From assembly GCF_937616625.2 (NCBI RefSeq), contig NC_065575.1, positions 2,859,501 through 2,923,500 of the forward strand: DNA of 64,000 bases, in the 5' to 3' direction. Below, in pieces: positions 38,601 to 50,092 of this stretch; position 1 is the stretch's first letter; each line of letters begins with the position of its first letter. Origin of the DNA: Mercurialis annua. Lineage: Eukaryota; Streptophyta; Magnoliopsida; Malpighiales; Euphorbiaceae. Under the pieces are notes generated by a model. That model was not told the DNA's origin, did no database searches, and saw nothing but the letters and a program-made list of their open reading frames with translations. The translations under genes and the position numbers were made by a program.

Positions 38601-41600
38601 TTAGTTTTATTAAATTATATATCATTTTTATATCTTTTTTTATTTACAATTTGATTCAACAGTTTTTTTTATATAGTAAAAAAAGTCATATAAAGAATAA
38701 AAATACTTATGAAAAATAAAATTTAATATTAAATTGTACTAAAAATAACAAATCAATATTAATGCCAATAATTAAATATAAAATATATGTGTGTTTTATA
38801 ATTTTAAAAAACCAATAATGTATAATTTTAAAAAATCAACAATGACTAAATTTAAAATTATAAGAAAGGGGTAAACATAGATGATATATTTTCATATAAA
38901 GAATAAAAGTATTTATAGATAAATTAAAATTAAAATTTAATATTTAATTAGGCTAAAAATAATTAATATCAATGTCAAAAGATAAATGTAAATTATATGC
39001 ATTTGTTGTAATTAAAAAAAAATCAATAAAGACTAGAAAAATTAAGACTATAAGAAAATTATAAACATAGATGACACCATTTATGGTTAAAAAATAGAAG
39101 TAAAAAAATTAATTTAAAGAATAAAAGAAAAGGAAAAAGACAAAGTTAACGAAAAAAGAAATTACATTATGCGTTTTTATGATTTTGTCTATATTTTAGT
39201 GTTTACTTTATAAGCACATATGCCCATGTTTAATTGCACAAGGTGGGCTTTATTTTTGTTTAATTTAAAAGTGGGCTTTTCTTTAGCCATGACTCTTACT
39301 TTGATTATATAACACTGAGAATTGAAATCGTTAAAATAGGTGCTAAAATCGCTTTTCTACCGATTTTACCGATTTAACTCACGATTTTACAACGATTTTA
39401 TTGAAACACGATTTTTTAAACGTGTTGAATCGTTTGAAAGGTTTTAACTCGTAAAATCGTACGAGTTAAAACGCGATTTTGACAACATTGACTGCAATGG
39501 TGCACCAAGCAAGTTAAGGCCGTACTATAATCTATTCAGATATAAACCACTTTACAGAAAAGCAAAATGGATCGTTGATGAACAACTACTTACAGTCTGC
39601 AGTCCTCATCCATCCAGTTGGTCAGGCACATAGCTACAGACTGGAATGCCAGCCATATGAGCAATCAGAAAGGACTGCAACTGAGCTAAAGGAGGCTATT
39701 TTTTAATTTATGGTTAACCAACTAATCTAAAAGATATTATGTCATCTAAGATTCTCAATTTCAAGGTAGCTTTGGGCCAATTAACACCTGAGTGTTTGAT
39801 GCTTTCCACCAATTTAAAACAGCAAGGTTTAGAATCTTTTCTGAATACCAACATCAGTGAGTCACTGAAAAATTTCTTTGAAACTTTGAAATAATTTTAA
39901 TACCGAAGAGGAATTGTTGTAAAGAAGTTTGTCTGATACGAAGCTAGTTCTCAATGGGCTGAAGGCAAAGATGAGGTGTATAATAACTAATGATAGATAA
40001 GATAGAAAACTGATTATCTGATATTCAAACAACATTTAGATACTATATTCCTTTTAACATACTAATTGTGTGAATAAATAATTGCCAAAAACAATTTGTG
40101 AAATAAAATCCCAGTTCATAGAAGATTTGCATGCATTTCATAAAACTGCATGGAAAAATTCTGCAAGTCAAATACATTTGACACTGCTAAATCTGATGTG
40201 AGTTAGTACATGTATCGGCAACAAGATGAAGAGCGTAAAAGATTCTGAAAAGAAAAGTTTATAGGGTTTATACTGAAAGAAAAACCCAACTACCTTATAT
40301 CCAACCTAGAATCACCCACTGCAAGCATGCAAATAAAGCGACTGGGACAATGTTGCAAGTCAAATAGAGATGTTGCCCATCTCACAGCACAGAAACGTAC
40401 TTCATTTTGTTCCTGAGTGGCACTAAAAAAATTTAAGTTTTAACCATAAAGCAGTGAACTATAGATCAAATTGAGATAAGTATATGAACAGAATTCAGCA
40501 TCATACACAAGAAGCTTTCACAAATTATTTCATACCACTTGAGAATTATTCAACAAAAGTGTCTCCAAATCCACCAGTACAGCAGCTGGGGCACCCTGAT
40601 GGTCGAATTGAAAAAAAAAATCATTAGAAATGTAAAATTAACTGGCAGTGAGACCAAATGTCTATATAAACTAGTTATATTATAAGTCATAATTATAAAC
40701 ACAAAGAAACGCAAACAACTCCAGAAGAATGACAAGGCAAAAGCATGACTGAATCAAATCACAGATACAGCAAGTAGGTGAAAAATGTCAATTATTCAAG
40801 GCAATACAAAATAGCACTTCTCAGATTGATTCATACTCCCATACGAGCAACAAGAAGCCGTAAGGAGTACAAGAAGCAGTAAATTCACTGTGTTTAAAAT
40901 GTATGCTCGTGTCTAATTCTACTGGAGCCTTCATTAGAACATGATAGCCATGTAAGGTTTCAACATAATCACCACAGCACACTTATTTAAATAATAAGAA
41001 CTAGAGGCTTATACACCCTGACGTCTATAACTACCCCATAGTTACTGAACCGCGAAGGTTATATGCTTGATTCACAAGGAAATAAATACCAGTTCCGCTT
41101 TACTGATATCAATGCTTTAATAGCCTATACAACCCAAAAACCATTGTTTTTTCCCACTTCTGCTCTAGAATATTGTTTTATCTCTAGGGAAGAAATTCAT
41201 AACTCATGAGAAAGTATTTCATATTTGTTTGTGTGATTGCATAACTTGGGTCCCAATTCTAAAATATCCTTGCAAATACAATGGATATACATTAAGAGCA
41301 TCTCTAAGACCAATTCTAAAAAATCCTTGCTCCAATGAAAGACATGTCAGCTCTACAATCTCCCCAAAATTCTCCTCTTTTATTCCAAATCATTCACTTC
41401 CTATCTAATATAATAAATTTGATTGTAGTACCTCAGCAATTTCCTTTCCTTTCACAATGGCAGAGTTGATACTTAGATACTTATTAGACAGTTTTCTCAA
41501 GCTTGAAGTCAATCGGTAAACCCCAAACATATCTATGTCTTTGTGGAAATAAAACCCAGCTCTGACTAAGCGTGAGAGCCTATCAATATCACTGAATGGC

Positions 41601-44600
41601 ATAAATTTAAATTAGTAGAGATTGCATGTGAAGTTATGGTTTGGCCCCTTTCACTGAAGAGTAGGTTTTTCTTATTGCTCTAGTACTCCTAACAATTTTC
41701 TCCAACATCATTTGTCCTAATAGCATTATCGTTTTTTCAATTGCTGTAGTATGCTACTAGCAAAGAGGTGCAAATGACATGACTCATAGATAGAACGATG
41801 AAATATCAGTTAAACAAACATTCACAAGAAAAGAAATGTCATGGAAGAAGAAAAAGAAACATTAGCAAAATGTTTCTTCAAATTCATAAGGATATGCCTT
41901 ATCTTTCAATCTCCTTTTTGTGATGTCCCGATCAGGGAAATTCTATTGCTTATTTTGCAACATTGCATCCTCCAATTTGTATTTTCTATAATCTCAACTC
42001 AAACTAACCTTTTATCTCAAGCTAGTTGAGGTCGACTCTATGGATCTGTTTCCCCATTTCATTCTATTTTCGGCTAAACCTTCGGGAATATTTAGAACCA
42101 CTCAGCTCTTATTCATTTCTTCCTCAATTACACCTTAGTTCTGCCCCTCCCTTTCTTATGTCCAATAACCTTAAAAGATTCAGTTTTTCATATCAGACTA
42201 TATTGTTTATGATGCTCATGCACAAACCATATCAATCTCCTTTCTCTCAATGTTTCTTTATTAGATTTCACTTTCACCTTTTACTGAACGCAGATATATT
42301 AAAATAATACCCAAAGTTAAACGTAGTGCCAATAGTAGCAGCAGCAATAATGGCTTATGACAAGATTTTGGAAATTCATTACCAGATAAAAAAAAGTGGG
42401 AATCATTAAAACAAGCACACAACACCAGTAAACAAGTAAGTACTCAACTTATTTTCAGAAATTATTATAAAAGAATCACTTGATCACCGATTAAAAGTAT
42501 TTTTTGGGCAGCATGCTGCATGCCAAGAGAGCAAGTTAAGTAATCAACTCAGAGCCATTTGGCTCTGTATCACTTAAAACAGGTTTGTAGTTTTTCCGAC
42601 TTGCAAAAGGGAATGTTTGCAAAGTACCTGAATTCACATTCCCTTACAAATCTCAAAAACCCATATCTAATATGACAAAGCCAGGTGGTTTTACCCCTAA
42701 TTCACACTGATTTACATACTACACAGACACGGTATTCCTATTGACCATACACTTCTAAAGTATCAGTTTCCCAAGTAACAATTGCAATAATAGTAATAGT
42801 AGAAGCAGAAAAAGTGAAATACCAATAGTGTTATTCAATTCTGGCCATAGATATTGCATATACTATAGCTAAGATTAGTGTAATAGGAAATACATTCGCT
42901 CAAAACATAGAAGGGATACACCTATATCAATAATCAAGAGGATGTCTCTTTTCTTTTCACAAACAAGAGTGTAGTAAGGAAATAAACCCATGTGCAGCAA
43001 ACAGGAAGAAATAATGCACAACTTGCATGATCTGGCAACGCCACTTGACAGCAAGAAAATTTTATGCAAGTTTTGATCAAGTTATGTATGGACCTTGTAA
43101 GCGGAAGCAAGAGAACTGGTTGCTTCCTGAATTGCAAAACGAAGGGACTGAGCCTCAAATTTTAATGCGTCAAAAAGCCGAACAGCCATGTCAATCTTGT
43201 CTCTGGAATAAAGACACGAAAAGCTATTGATGATTATCACATAAATAACCTAAGACGCAACCATAAGGATGAGAATGCACGGGTATTCACCTAAAGAGAT
43301 GAGGCAACCGCTGTGACAGCAAACCAATTGCTTGAAAAGAAAAGGTTTTAATTTCCCTAGCGATAATATCTGAAAGTAAAATAAATAAATTGCAATGAAT
43401 GCTGATGTCTAATCAAACAATAAATAACAATGAAATTATACATATCTTATTATCAAGTGGGTAGCCGGGTACGCAGCAGACATTAAAAGGGAATGTTTGC
43501 AAAGTACCTGAATCTGAATTTGAGTAACTATCAAGTAACTTCAGGATCCCATTAAGTATAACTGGGCCCATAACCTTTAGCTGATCCATTAAAGCCTACA
43601 CAGAAGGAATGAAAAAACATCAAAAAATAAAATTGAGAATTTCAAGACATTGCTGGTCTTTCTTTCCCAGGATGCATCAACAAAATGAAGAAATAACTTC
43701 TACACACAATTGCAAGCAAATTAACCAATATAGCAGTCAATGCCATCATAAGCTACATCAAAGATCTTTCAAAGTAGAAAATTGTTAGTATAAAGTTTGG
43801 AAGATCCCGATACAGCATGGTTAAGAAACTTTGTCTTTCATTAGGTGAATCAGACTATGAAATTGTTTACATGGTCTGTTGTTAATTATAAGGAAGCCTC
43901 TGACAGACTTAACATGCTCGATTTCAAGCTACTTGTTAATAGTCATCAAGATAAGAAGAGTAATTGTTTGTTGGACATTTCAAGACACAAACGATCTTTT
44001 TTGTCCCACCTAGGAAAATAACAAGACAAGTGATAAGAAATATCAAAATTATGTTCATAAAAGTTATTCTTTGACATAAAAAAATCTGGGAGGATATAAA
44101 CAAAATATTCAAAAAAACTTGGCACATGTCTCAAGATTTCTCCTTGGCCAAAGAATCTTCCGCTGCAACAAACATACTAGAAAGATCTTAAAAAACTTTT
44201 GTTGCAATGAACACACTAGTAAGATCTTGAAAAGATAAAGATAAAGAATTTCAGTGCAACAAATCAAACAAGTTAGCATTTATGTGAATTTCATTCTATG
44301 ATTATTCATCTTTCATTCTACTTCTGAGATTCCCTTCAGTTATGGAGACAGAGAATGGACTGAATTGCTATCTCAATGATGGATCCACCCAGCTTTTTTA
44401 AAAGATTTTTAATCAAGGACCACTGCATTTTAGATTTTTAAAGAATGAATACAACTCAAAGATATGGGGTCCTTACATGTTTAAACACCCAAACAGTGAA
44501 TTCCATTCCCAGTTGTCTCAACCTTGAAGTGGTGCCACTTCCTAGAGCAATTCAAAAATTAAAATACAAATTAGAAATCAGCAGCTGATATGATTATCAT

Positions 44601-47600
44601 AGGACTAGATATCAAATCACAAAAATGAATAGGCTAAAAAAATCTTATATAATGAACAATTCATCAGGGGCTTTCTAATGGACCTTTTTAGCTGACAAAT
44701 AACATGTATGCAACCATTAATTCATTATTTCTTTTATTTTCCCATGTATGACACAAATGATTCACATGTTAATGCTTCTATTTCATCTGGCTAATTAATC
44801 ATCTTGCATTAGAAGTATTAACATGTAAATAGTATAATTATATCCAAAGAGTTTGGCTGCCCATAGTAAGTATAACATCAGAATGACAATGCTGTTTATG
44901 AAAATCAAAATAATTTATACCATATATGCAGCCAAAAATACACTGCAGAGTTGCGGGGAAACTGTTTGCTGCTCTAATAGACCGACAAAAGATAGACATC
45001 AACTTTACTTTCAAAGCAACACTCCCTGGAGAAACTCTAGATTCTGCAGCAACATTTTCAGATCCAGCAGTACCTGCATGAAGCATACATATCAGTCAGT
45101 CATGAGATTCACCATAATAGAAGTATGTTGCAACGCACAATGCTTTTCAATATCTGCAGGCTGTAAAAGCAACCAGACTTAGCCTTCCTCAGGCTAACTA
45201 GGTGAGCCTAAAATACTCTAGCTAGAATGGAGAGCCCCAGTTCATAAACCTTACTATTGCATCAAGGTTTAAGATTCGCCATAAAAGATGAATAAAATCC
45301 GAGTTAAGCTAAATTGTAAATTAAATCTGACTTCTCTCAAGTTTTATATTTTCCACTCAGGATAAGAAATCTGAGACAAATGGATGCACATATTTAGGTG
45401 TGCAGAATGTAGAACTTCTAGGGATCCTGAATGTTGGGCCAAAATAATATTTCCGGCCATATGAGCAGGATTGGAATCAAATTGCATAAAACCAATAAAA
45501 TTGTAACTAAGGTCAACTTCATATTCAGTCCTCAAACAAATTCAACAGCTGGACGAATTCAATTAGATGAATCTATGGTGCCTACCATTGAACAATAAAA
45601 ACAACTTGTTCATCAACTTTGGATCATCTAAATTAGCAGTAGATGCCTTCTTCTTCAAAAGCTCCTCCCCCCTCTTAATGACAGGCTCTTGGCTTGAAAA
45701 GAAAACCATCAAATAAGAAAGAACATTAGATATCTCGAATTGTGTTATCATTATAAGGTATGCGACCAAAAAGTACTTTTTTAGGCTATAAGTTAAAAAC
45801 AGAATATACCAATCTGCACTAGCAGCCAGATATAAAGGATAAACAAATTCCGATTCCAACTCCATAGCTTCAATGACATTCAAAATTCCCAACTGTTCAT
45901 AAAAGTCAGCATGAGAAAGCACAACTGTGCGGAATGTGAATACACATGTAGAGAAAGGCAGAAAAGCATAAAACAAGATAACAATCTAAATATCCAGACA
46001 AAAGACTCTTCAGATTTACTGTCACCTTTCTCATCAAAAGCACATCGTTTTTCAAAGAAAGCTTTCCAGTAATACGATTGCTTTGAGCAATTGAAAGTCC
46101 AGCTGGACATCCTCCACTGCAAGAAAAACAATGAGCTCCAAAGAGATCTTTGAGAACCATCAAAGAGTAACGCTACTTTTTAAAATAAATTAAAATGCTA
46201 ACCTTTGAGATGGCTGCTGATACAGCATCAAATGAAGGCAGAAATCGATAAATAATTCTCTATCTTCGGAACCTTTTATTGACCTATATTTCAGAGCAAC
46301 CTCATCACTGATCTGACCAGCATGACACTCACCAATCACCTAAAACCAAGTAAAATCAATATGCAGATATTTGTTTAAAAGGACCTTGAATATTAAGTAA
46401 GTTGCAAGCAAATTCTCATTTTAAAAAGAACAGAATCGATAGAATTTTTATGACAACAATGGCATAAATTTAATAGGACAAAAGAAGTTAAGAATAAGGA
46501 AAATGATAATATATCCCCTATCTAAAACAAATATCACAAGAGAATATAAGTTTGTAATCATAAAGCATCAGTTCTGTTGAATGTGATTGTACACTAAAGA
46601 ACCAAAAAAGGAAAGCCAGTCGATTTAGTCTCAGAGTAGCTGAGTAAGAAAATGAACAAGAAAAAAATTATTTAAAAACTTGTCAAAAATTATACAACCA
46701 GTAGATCAAGCTAAAACATACATACCGCAATAGCAACTCTCAGGATAATTTCTTGGTGTTGATGAGGAAGTTTAGAAATATTAGCTACAAGCAGAGGAGC
46801 CATATTTTCCTTTTCCTATAACATAGTCGAGGATTAATATTAATGTTTAGCTAGGTAAAATATTCCCAATCAACAAAAGAATAAATCATACTCCCTCCGT
46901 CCCGTAAAGATAGAAAAAGTGACCACTTTTTTTGTCCCATAAAAATAGAAAAAGTAGTCATATTTATTGTTAATTTACAATAAAATTATCAAACTACCCT
47001 CATAATTTAATTATATGAGCATTTAATGTAATGGCTTTATAATGATTCACTCTTAAATTTGTTAAAGGAGATTGTAGGAATATCTTAAATAAAATAAGCA
47101 TAATTAATGAGTTTCTTAATTCTTGTGAAAACACTACTTTTTCTATCTTTACGGGACGGAGGGAGTATAAGAAATTTTTTGAGACCTGTGACAGATGCAC
47201 ATACATTTACGTGTATTCGTCCAAATGCCATCTCAATGTACACAATGCAGAAGTTCTTGACCATTGAAGTAGCATTAGAGTCTGTATACAATTTCCACAA
47301 CTCCTCTAATGGCAAGCCAATCTCAGAATGGTGTTTTACTCTCTTGTTCACATGGCTCAGAATTTCAATTACCTGCTGATAAAGCCAAAAATTAGCAAAA
47401 TGGGAATCCAACTGCCTGGCTCACCATTTATTCCAGGCATTAACAAATTTAGATGTAAAATAGACACCGCAAACATCAAACATATGAAATATGCCCCACA
47501 CTAGAAATAACATATATAACTGGAAGTAACACTGAGAAGTATCTGAAAAGCAATAGTTTATCATATTCAGTGAGAACAAATTTAGCATCATTTCTTTGCA

Positions 47601-48878
47601 TCTAATACATAAATTTGAAAGAACCTGATGAACTGAGCCTGTCAGCCTATGAAGCACCGACAATTCCCGGAGAAGTCGTAAACACTTCAGAGATACATGA
47701 TATGACGGAGACACACATGGAACATGGAAAAATCAGTATCCCAGCAACTATTACTATTGAAAGGAGGACGAGACGCCAGGGGACATGGAAACAAAAACAG
47801 TTATGGGTCTTTTTCTAAATAAAAACACAACTCACTCTTCTAATTTTTCTTTAAAATATCAACACAGCCCCCTCTTTTTTAAAACAAAATGCAACCATCT
47901 CTTCAATCATCTTCTAACCTTTTATTCTACTTTCTTCAATATAAACACACACAAAATATACCCACTTATTAATTTCTCTTTGATTTCATTGATTCCTCTT
48001 CTTCTAATTTGTACTTCTTCTTTCTTATTTCTTCAATTTCATTGATTCCTCTTCTTCTAATTTACACTTCTTCTTTCTTATTTCTTTAATTTTAAATACA
48101 AAAAACATCTCCACTTGATAATTTCTCTTTCAATATATATGACTAAGTTATCGCATCCCCACCATATCCAAGTCTCATATTCTCAGAAAATGACGTCTGT
48201 CGTGTGGGTACCCAAACCCATACCCATACCTACACCTGTTCCCGTGTCAGTGCTTCATAGACTACAACATGATGCAAGTCATTCATATCAAAGGAAAACA
48301 GTTCCAGACCTGGCTCGAGTCTTAATTGTCTACAGTACATTTTAACTAACATCATATACATTTTACTGACCACAAAACATTAAAAAGATGCAGCTAATGT
48401 AAGTACACGAGCACTGCTGGATTAATAATAAAACAAAATCAAAGATATTAAACATATATAAGATTGCCATTCCAGCAGTGTGTCTAACTTAAGTCATCTT
48501 GATCAATAAACCCTAAAATACAGGTAATATTTCTAAGTTCTTAATTCCAAGGACAACATAGCAAGCAATTAAACTAAGAATAGCAAAATTAACCTAGCAA
48601 CTTTACTAAACTAAAAAAAATCTAACAAATAATCAAATTAGTAATAAAAAAAATTAAAGTAAAGAGAGAAAGGTGTAGATTGCCTTGTTGCGAACAGGAG
48701 TTGACTGAGATGAGAGTGAGGAGATAGTGAGAGGGAGAAGCTTAGACAGTAAAGCTTCGAGTTTAGAATCGTCGCATAATGCTAGCCGAGTGAGCATTCG
48801 ATCGAGTAATTCTTCTGTCTCCTCGTCGGATTTCGCCGCTGATGCCGGCGACGGCGACGGCGACGATGAGTGTGCCAT
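23635..48878 (-). CDS. ECM29: Proteasome adaptor/scaffold ECM29, 35 exons
   Basis: A large HEAT-repeat protein that binds the 26S proteasome, joining core and regulatory particles and acting in proteasome quality control. I traced 35 exons with continuous frame, 1814 codons plus stop; the Arabidopsis ECM29 homologue is about 1826 residues. Exons (high to low): 48878-48684, 47372-47211, 46815-46726, 46339-46203, 46116-46026, 45892-45810, 45692-45586, 45073-44921, 44541-44477, 43595-43508, 43369-43291, 43202-43094, 40595-40536, 40412-40294, 37832-37451, 37355-37171, 37067-36995, 36143-35993, 35906-35737, 35581-35231, 34107-33940, 33847-33554, 33334-33158, 32180-31917, 31004-30906, 30824-30640, 29562-29227, 27915-27762, 27673-27563, 27086-26919, 26457-26331, 25773-25615, 25416-25307, 25227-25168, 23817-23635. 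Family landmarks: RMLTRLALCDDSKLEALLSK (exon 1), LGILNVIEAMELE (exon 6), YKELCSLANEMGQPDLIYKF and NSKRGAAFGFSKIAKQAGDA (exon 22), SRLWRSREASCLALSDVIQG (exon 23). Intron 1 uses a GC donor. The exon 34 acceptor is ambiguous by 9 bases (25227 or 25218, both in frame). The introns carry many MITEs. Confidence 0.95.
23981..24197. repeat. Possible hAT-like remnant in ECM29 intron 34
   Basis: The left end reads TAGGGATGTGCAAAATCG and the right end, on the complement, CTGGCTGTGCATTCGG. The interior is rich in ggtttggtttg/aactgaaccgac phrases, the usual make-up of short plant hAT derivatives. No target duplication is visible, so this is tentative. Confidence 0.35.
24654..24924. mobile_element. Foldback MITE in ECM29 intron 34
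   Basis: The ends are GGCTAAACCCATC and its exact complement. The arms continue to pair with changes (acttttatttcacttggtcc against ggaccaagtgaaataaaagc; aactatttattttg against caaaataaatag). It is non-coding. A diverged half-copy is seen near 6600-6760. The flanks are T-rich and a target duplication cannot be fixed. Confidence 0.75.
28499..28845. mobile_element. Truncated Stowaway-like MITE in ECM29 intron 27
   Basis: The left end TCCCTCCGCCCCATAAAGAT is a Stowaway terminus. The right part carries a partial complement (gtttgcctatattttgggacg), followed by a second copy of atcaagtttgcctatatttt (20-base direct repeat at about 28794 and 28828), but the outermost right terminus is missing. Confidence 0.6.
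34552..35030. mobile_element. Stowaway-like fragment split by another MITE (ECM29 intron 20)
   Basis: The left terminus TACTCCCTCCGGTCCATAAT is Stowaway/Mariner-like and runs 80-90 bases (atgtcgcatttggctttgac) to the insertion at 34642. No matching right terminus is found after 35020, so the element appears truncated. The right limit is approximate. Confidence 0.5.
34642..35011. mobile_element. Mutator-like foldback MITE with perfect 9-bp duplication
   Basis: It begins GGGTTAATTCCTAAAAAAAT and ends with the near complement attttttTAGGAATTAACCC. The pairing arms extend well inward (cacgaactttacacgaagt; gcacgaactttcattttg) and the centre is non-coding. AAATTTCAA is present exactly at 34633-34641 and 35012-35020, a 9-bp target duplication as made by Mutator-like transposases. 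It sits in ECM29 intron 20. Confidence 0.92.
38440..39490. mobile_element. Non-autonomous hAT element in ECM29 intron 14
   Basis: The ends are inverted repeats: CAATGTTGTCAAACTCGC on the left, and the right, read on the complement, CAATGTTGTCAAAATCGCG. ACTGCAAT is duplicated exactly at 38432-38439 and 39491-39498, the 8-bp duplication expected of hAT. The subterminal zones are filled with variants of cgtaaaatcg/cgattttac in both orientations, probable transposase binding sites. The interior is AT-rich and non-coding; 1051 bases. Confidence 0.92.
41930..42310. repeat. SINE-like repeat fragment in ECM29 intron 12
   Basis: The phrase tcaagctagttgaggtcgac tctatggatc (42018-42046) resembles a dispersed motif of plant SINEs of the Au type (ttgaggtcggctatatggatc). 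A T-rich, pyrimidine-biased tract follows. A shorter similar phrase (gacggtcggctatatgaat) occurs at about 25501 in ECM29 intron 32. Assignment rests on recall of the motif only. Confidence 0.35.
46889..47167. mobile_element. Intact Stowaway MITE in ECM29 intron 2
   Basis: The element starts TACTCCCTCCGTCCCGTAAA and ends with the complement (ttacgggacggagggagta). The inverted ends match over 20 bases and continue with gatagaaaaagt against actttttctatc. TA flanks both ends. It fills most of the 395-bp intron between exons 2 and 3, ending 44 bases from exon 2. Confidence 0.95.
47985..48085. repeat. Pyrimidine-rich tandem duplication in ECM29 intron 1
   Basis: Two copies of about 50 bases (tttcattgattcctcttctt, then ctaattt(g/a)(t/c)acttcttctttc) follow each other. 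Intron 1 (47373-48683) is otherwise AT-rich. It also holds a run of 'acccatacccatacctacacc' near 48220. The open frames at 47615-48345 have no family similarity. Confidence 0.7.
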
Positions 48879-49592
48879 TTGGTTTTGAAGTTTCTTTGAG
48901 GAGAAGGCAGAAAAAAGAAGTTCTATGGCGATAGAGCAGAGGGAGTCAGGGATATTAAATGAAAAACAAAATTACTCCAATTTAAACAAATGAGTCAATT
49001 GAAATTAAAAAAATAAAAAATAAGTTAAAATTAATGATTTTAAAAATTTGTATCATAAATATAAAAATAAACAAACTTTTTTAATGATTATTTTTTTTCA
49101 AATATATTAAAACGTCTTGTAACAAAATAAATATCTTAATAAAATATTATAAAATTACAAGATATTTTATATATTTTAGTATTTATTATTCATTTCGTTT
49201 TAAAAATGTTATCTCATACAACCGTTTTGCCAAGTTAGGTTAATGATAACCCGATGAATTTTTGTGGTAGAAATATTCCACATGGCTAATCTATTATTAG
49301 TTTATTGGACAAATGACATGACGCGACAGTTGTGCTGTATAACTTGTCTAATTTTAATTGATGTTTAATAATTTGCATACGTGATAAAATACACAATTAA
49401 TAGATGTTTAAAATATTATATTGTCTTTATAATAACTCCCTCAGTTGTCAAATTATTTTAATATACTTCTACTCCAATCTAAATAAGTAAATACAATTAA
49501 TATTGAAAATTGAAAAATAAATTAAAATCGACGATTTAAAAAGTTTGTACAATAAACTTAAAAAGTCAAAAAGATGGGGTATCTTTCAAATA
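48879..49592. other. ECM29 promoter side and AT-rich spacer
   Basis: Upstream flank of ECM29. A single Stowaway-like terminus (actccctcagttgtcaaatt) lies at about 49436, with no partner. No other feature seen before the Helitron at 49593. Confidence 0.5.
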
Positions 49593-50092
49593 ACTAGTTT
49601 CGCATTACGTGCTATGCACGTGGCTCGTAACGTAACTCGTCAATGAACATTAGTAAATTTATTATAATTATATCAATTTTTTATTTATAATTAATATTAA
49701 ATTAGTTAAGAATTTTTGTAAAAGTAAATATAATATATTCGGTTACTAAATTTCTTTCCATACTGAATTTATTCTTCTTTTGGTTTTATAATAATCATAA
49801 TTAAATAATTAACTTAATTTTATTAATAATATCATTAAAAATAATAAGATAGAAATTTAAATAATATTATATTAACAATATTTTAATTTTGTAGTTCAAT
49901 CAAATAAAAAGATAGGTATTCCTACTAATTTGGAGATAATTTAGTTATTTTTTACATACTAAAAAATAAATTGGAGATAATTTAGCTACATATTCTAATT
50001 AGGACTTTAATTACAATAGTGATTAATTAAATAACTAATTAGTTAATGACTATAAATTTTTTCGTTATTTTTTACATACTAAAAATTAAATT

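Noticed and set aside
42026..42307. 93-codon + strand frame in ECM29 intron 12
   Set aside because: Low-complexity F/S/L-rich translation of a pyrimidine-rich repeat; no family.
47421..47714. Extra ECM29 exon in intron 1 (97-codon minus-strand frame)
   Set aside because: Exon 1 joins exon 2 directly with the expected family sequence; this frame has no matching ECM29 segment.
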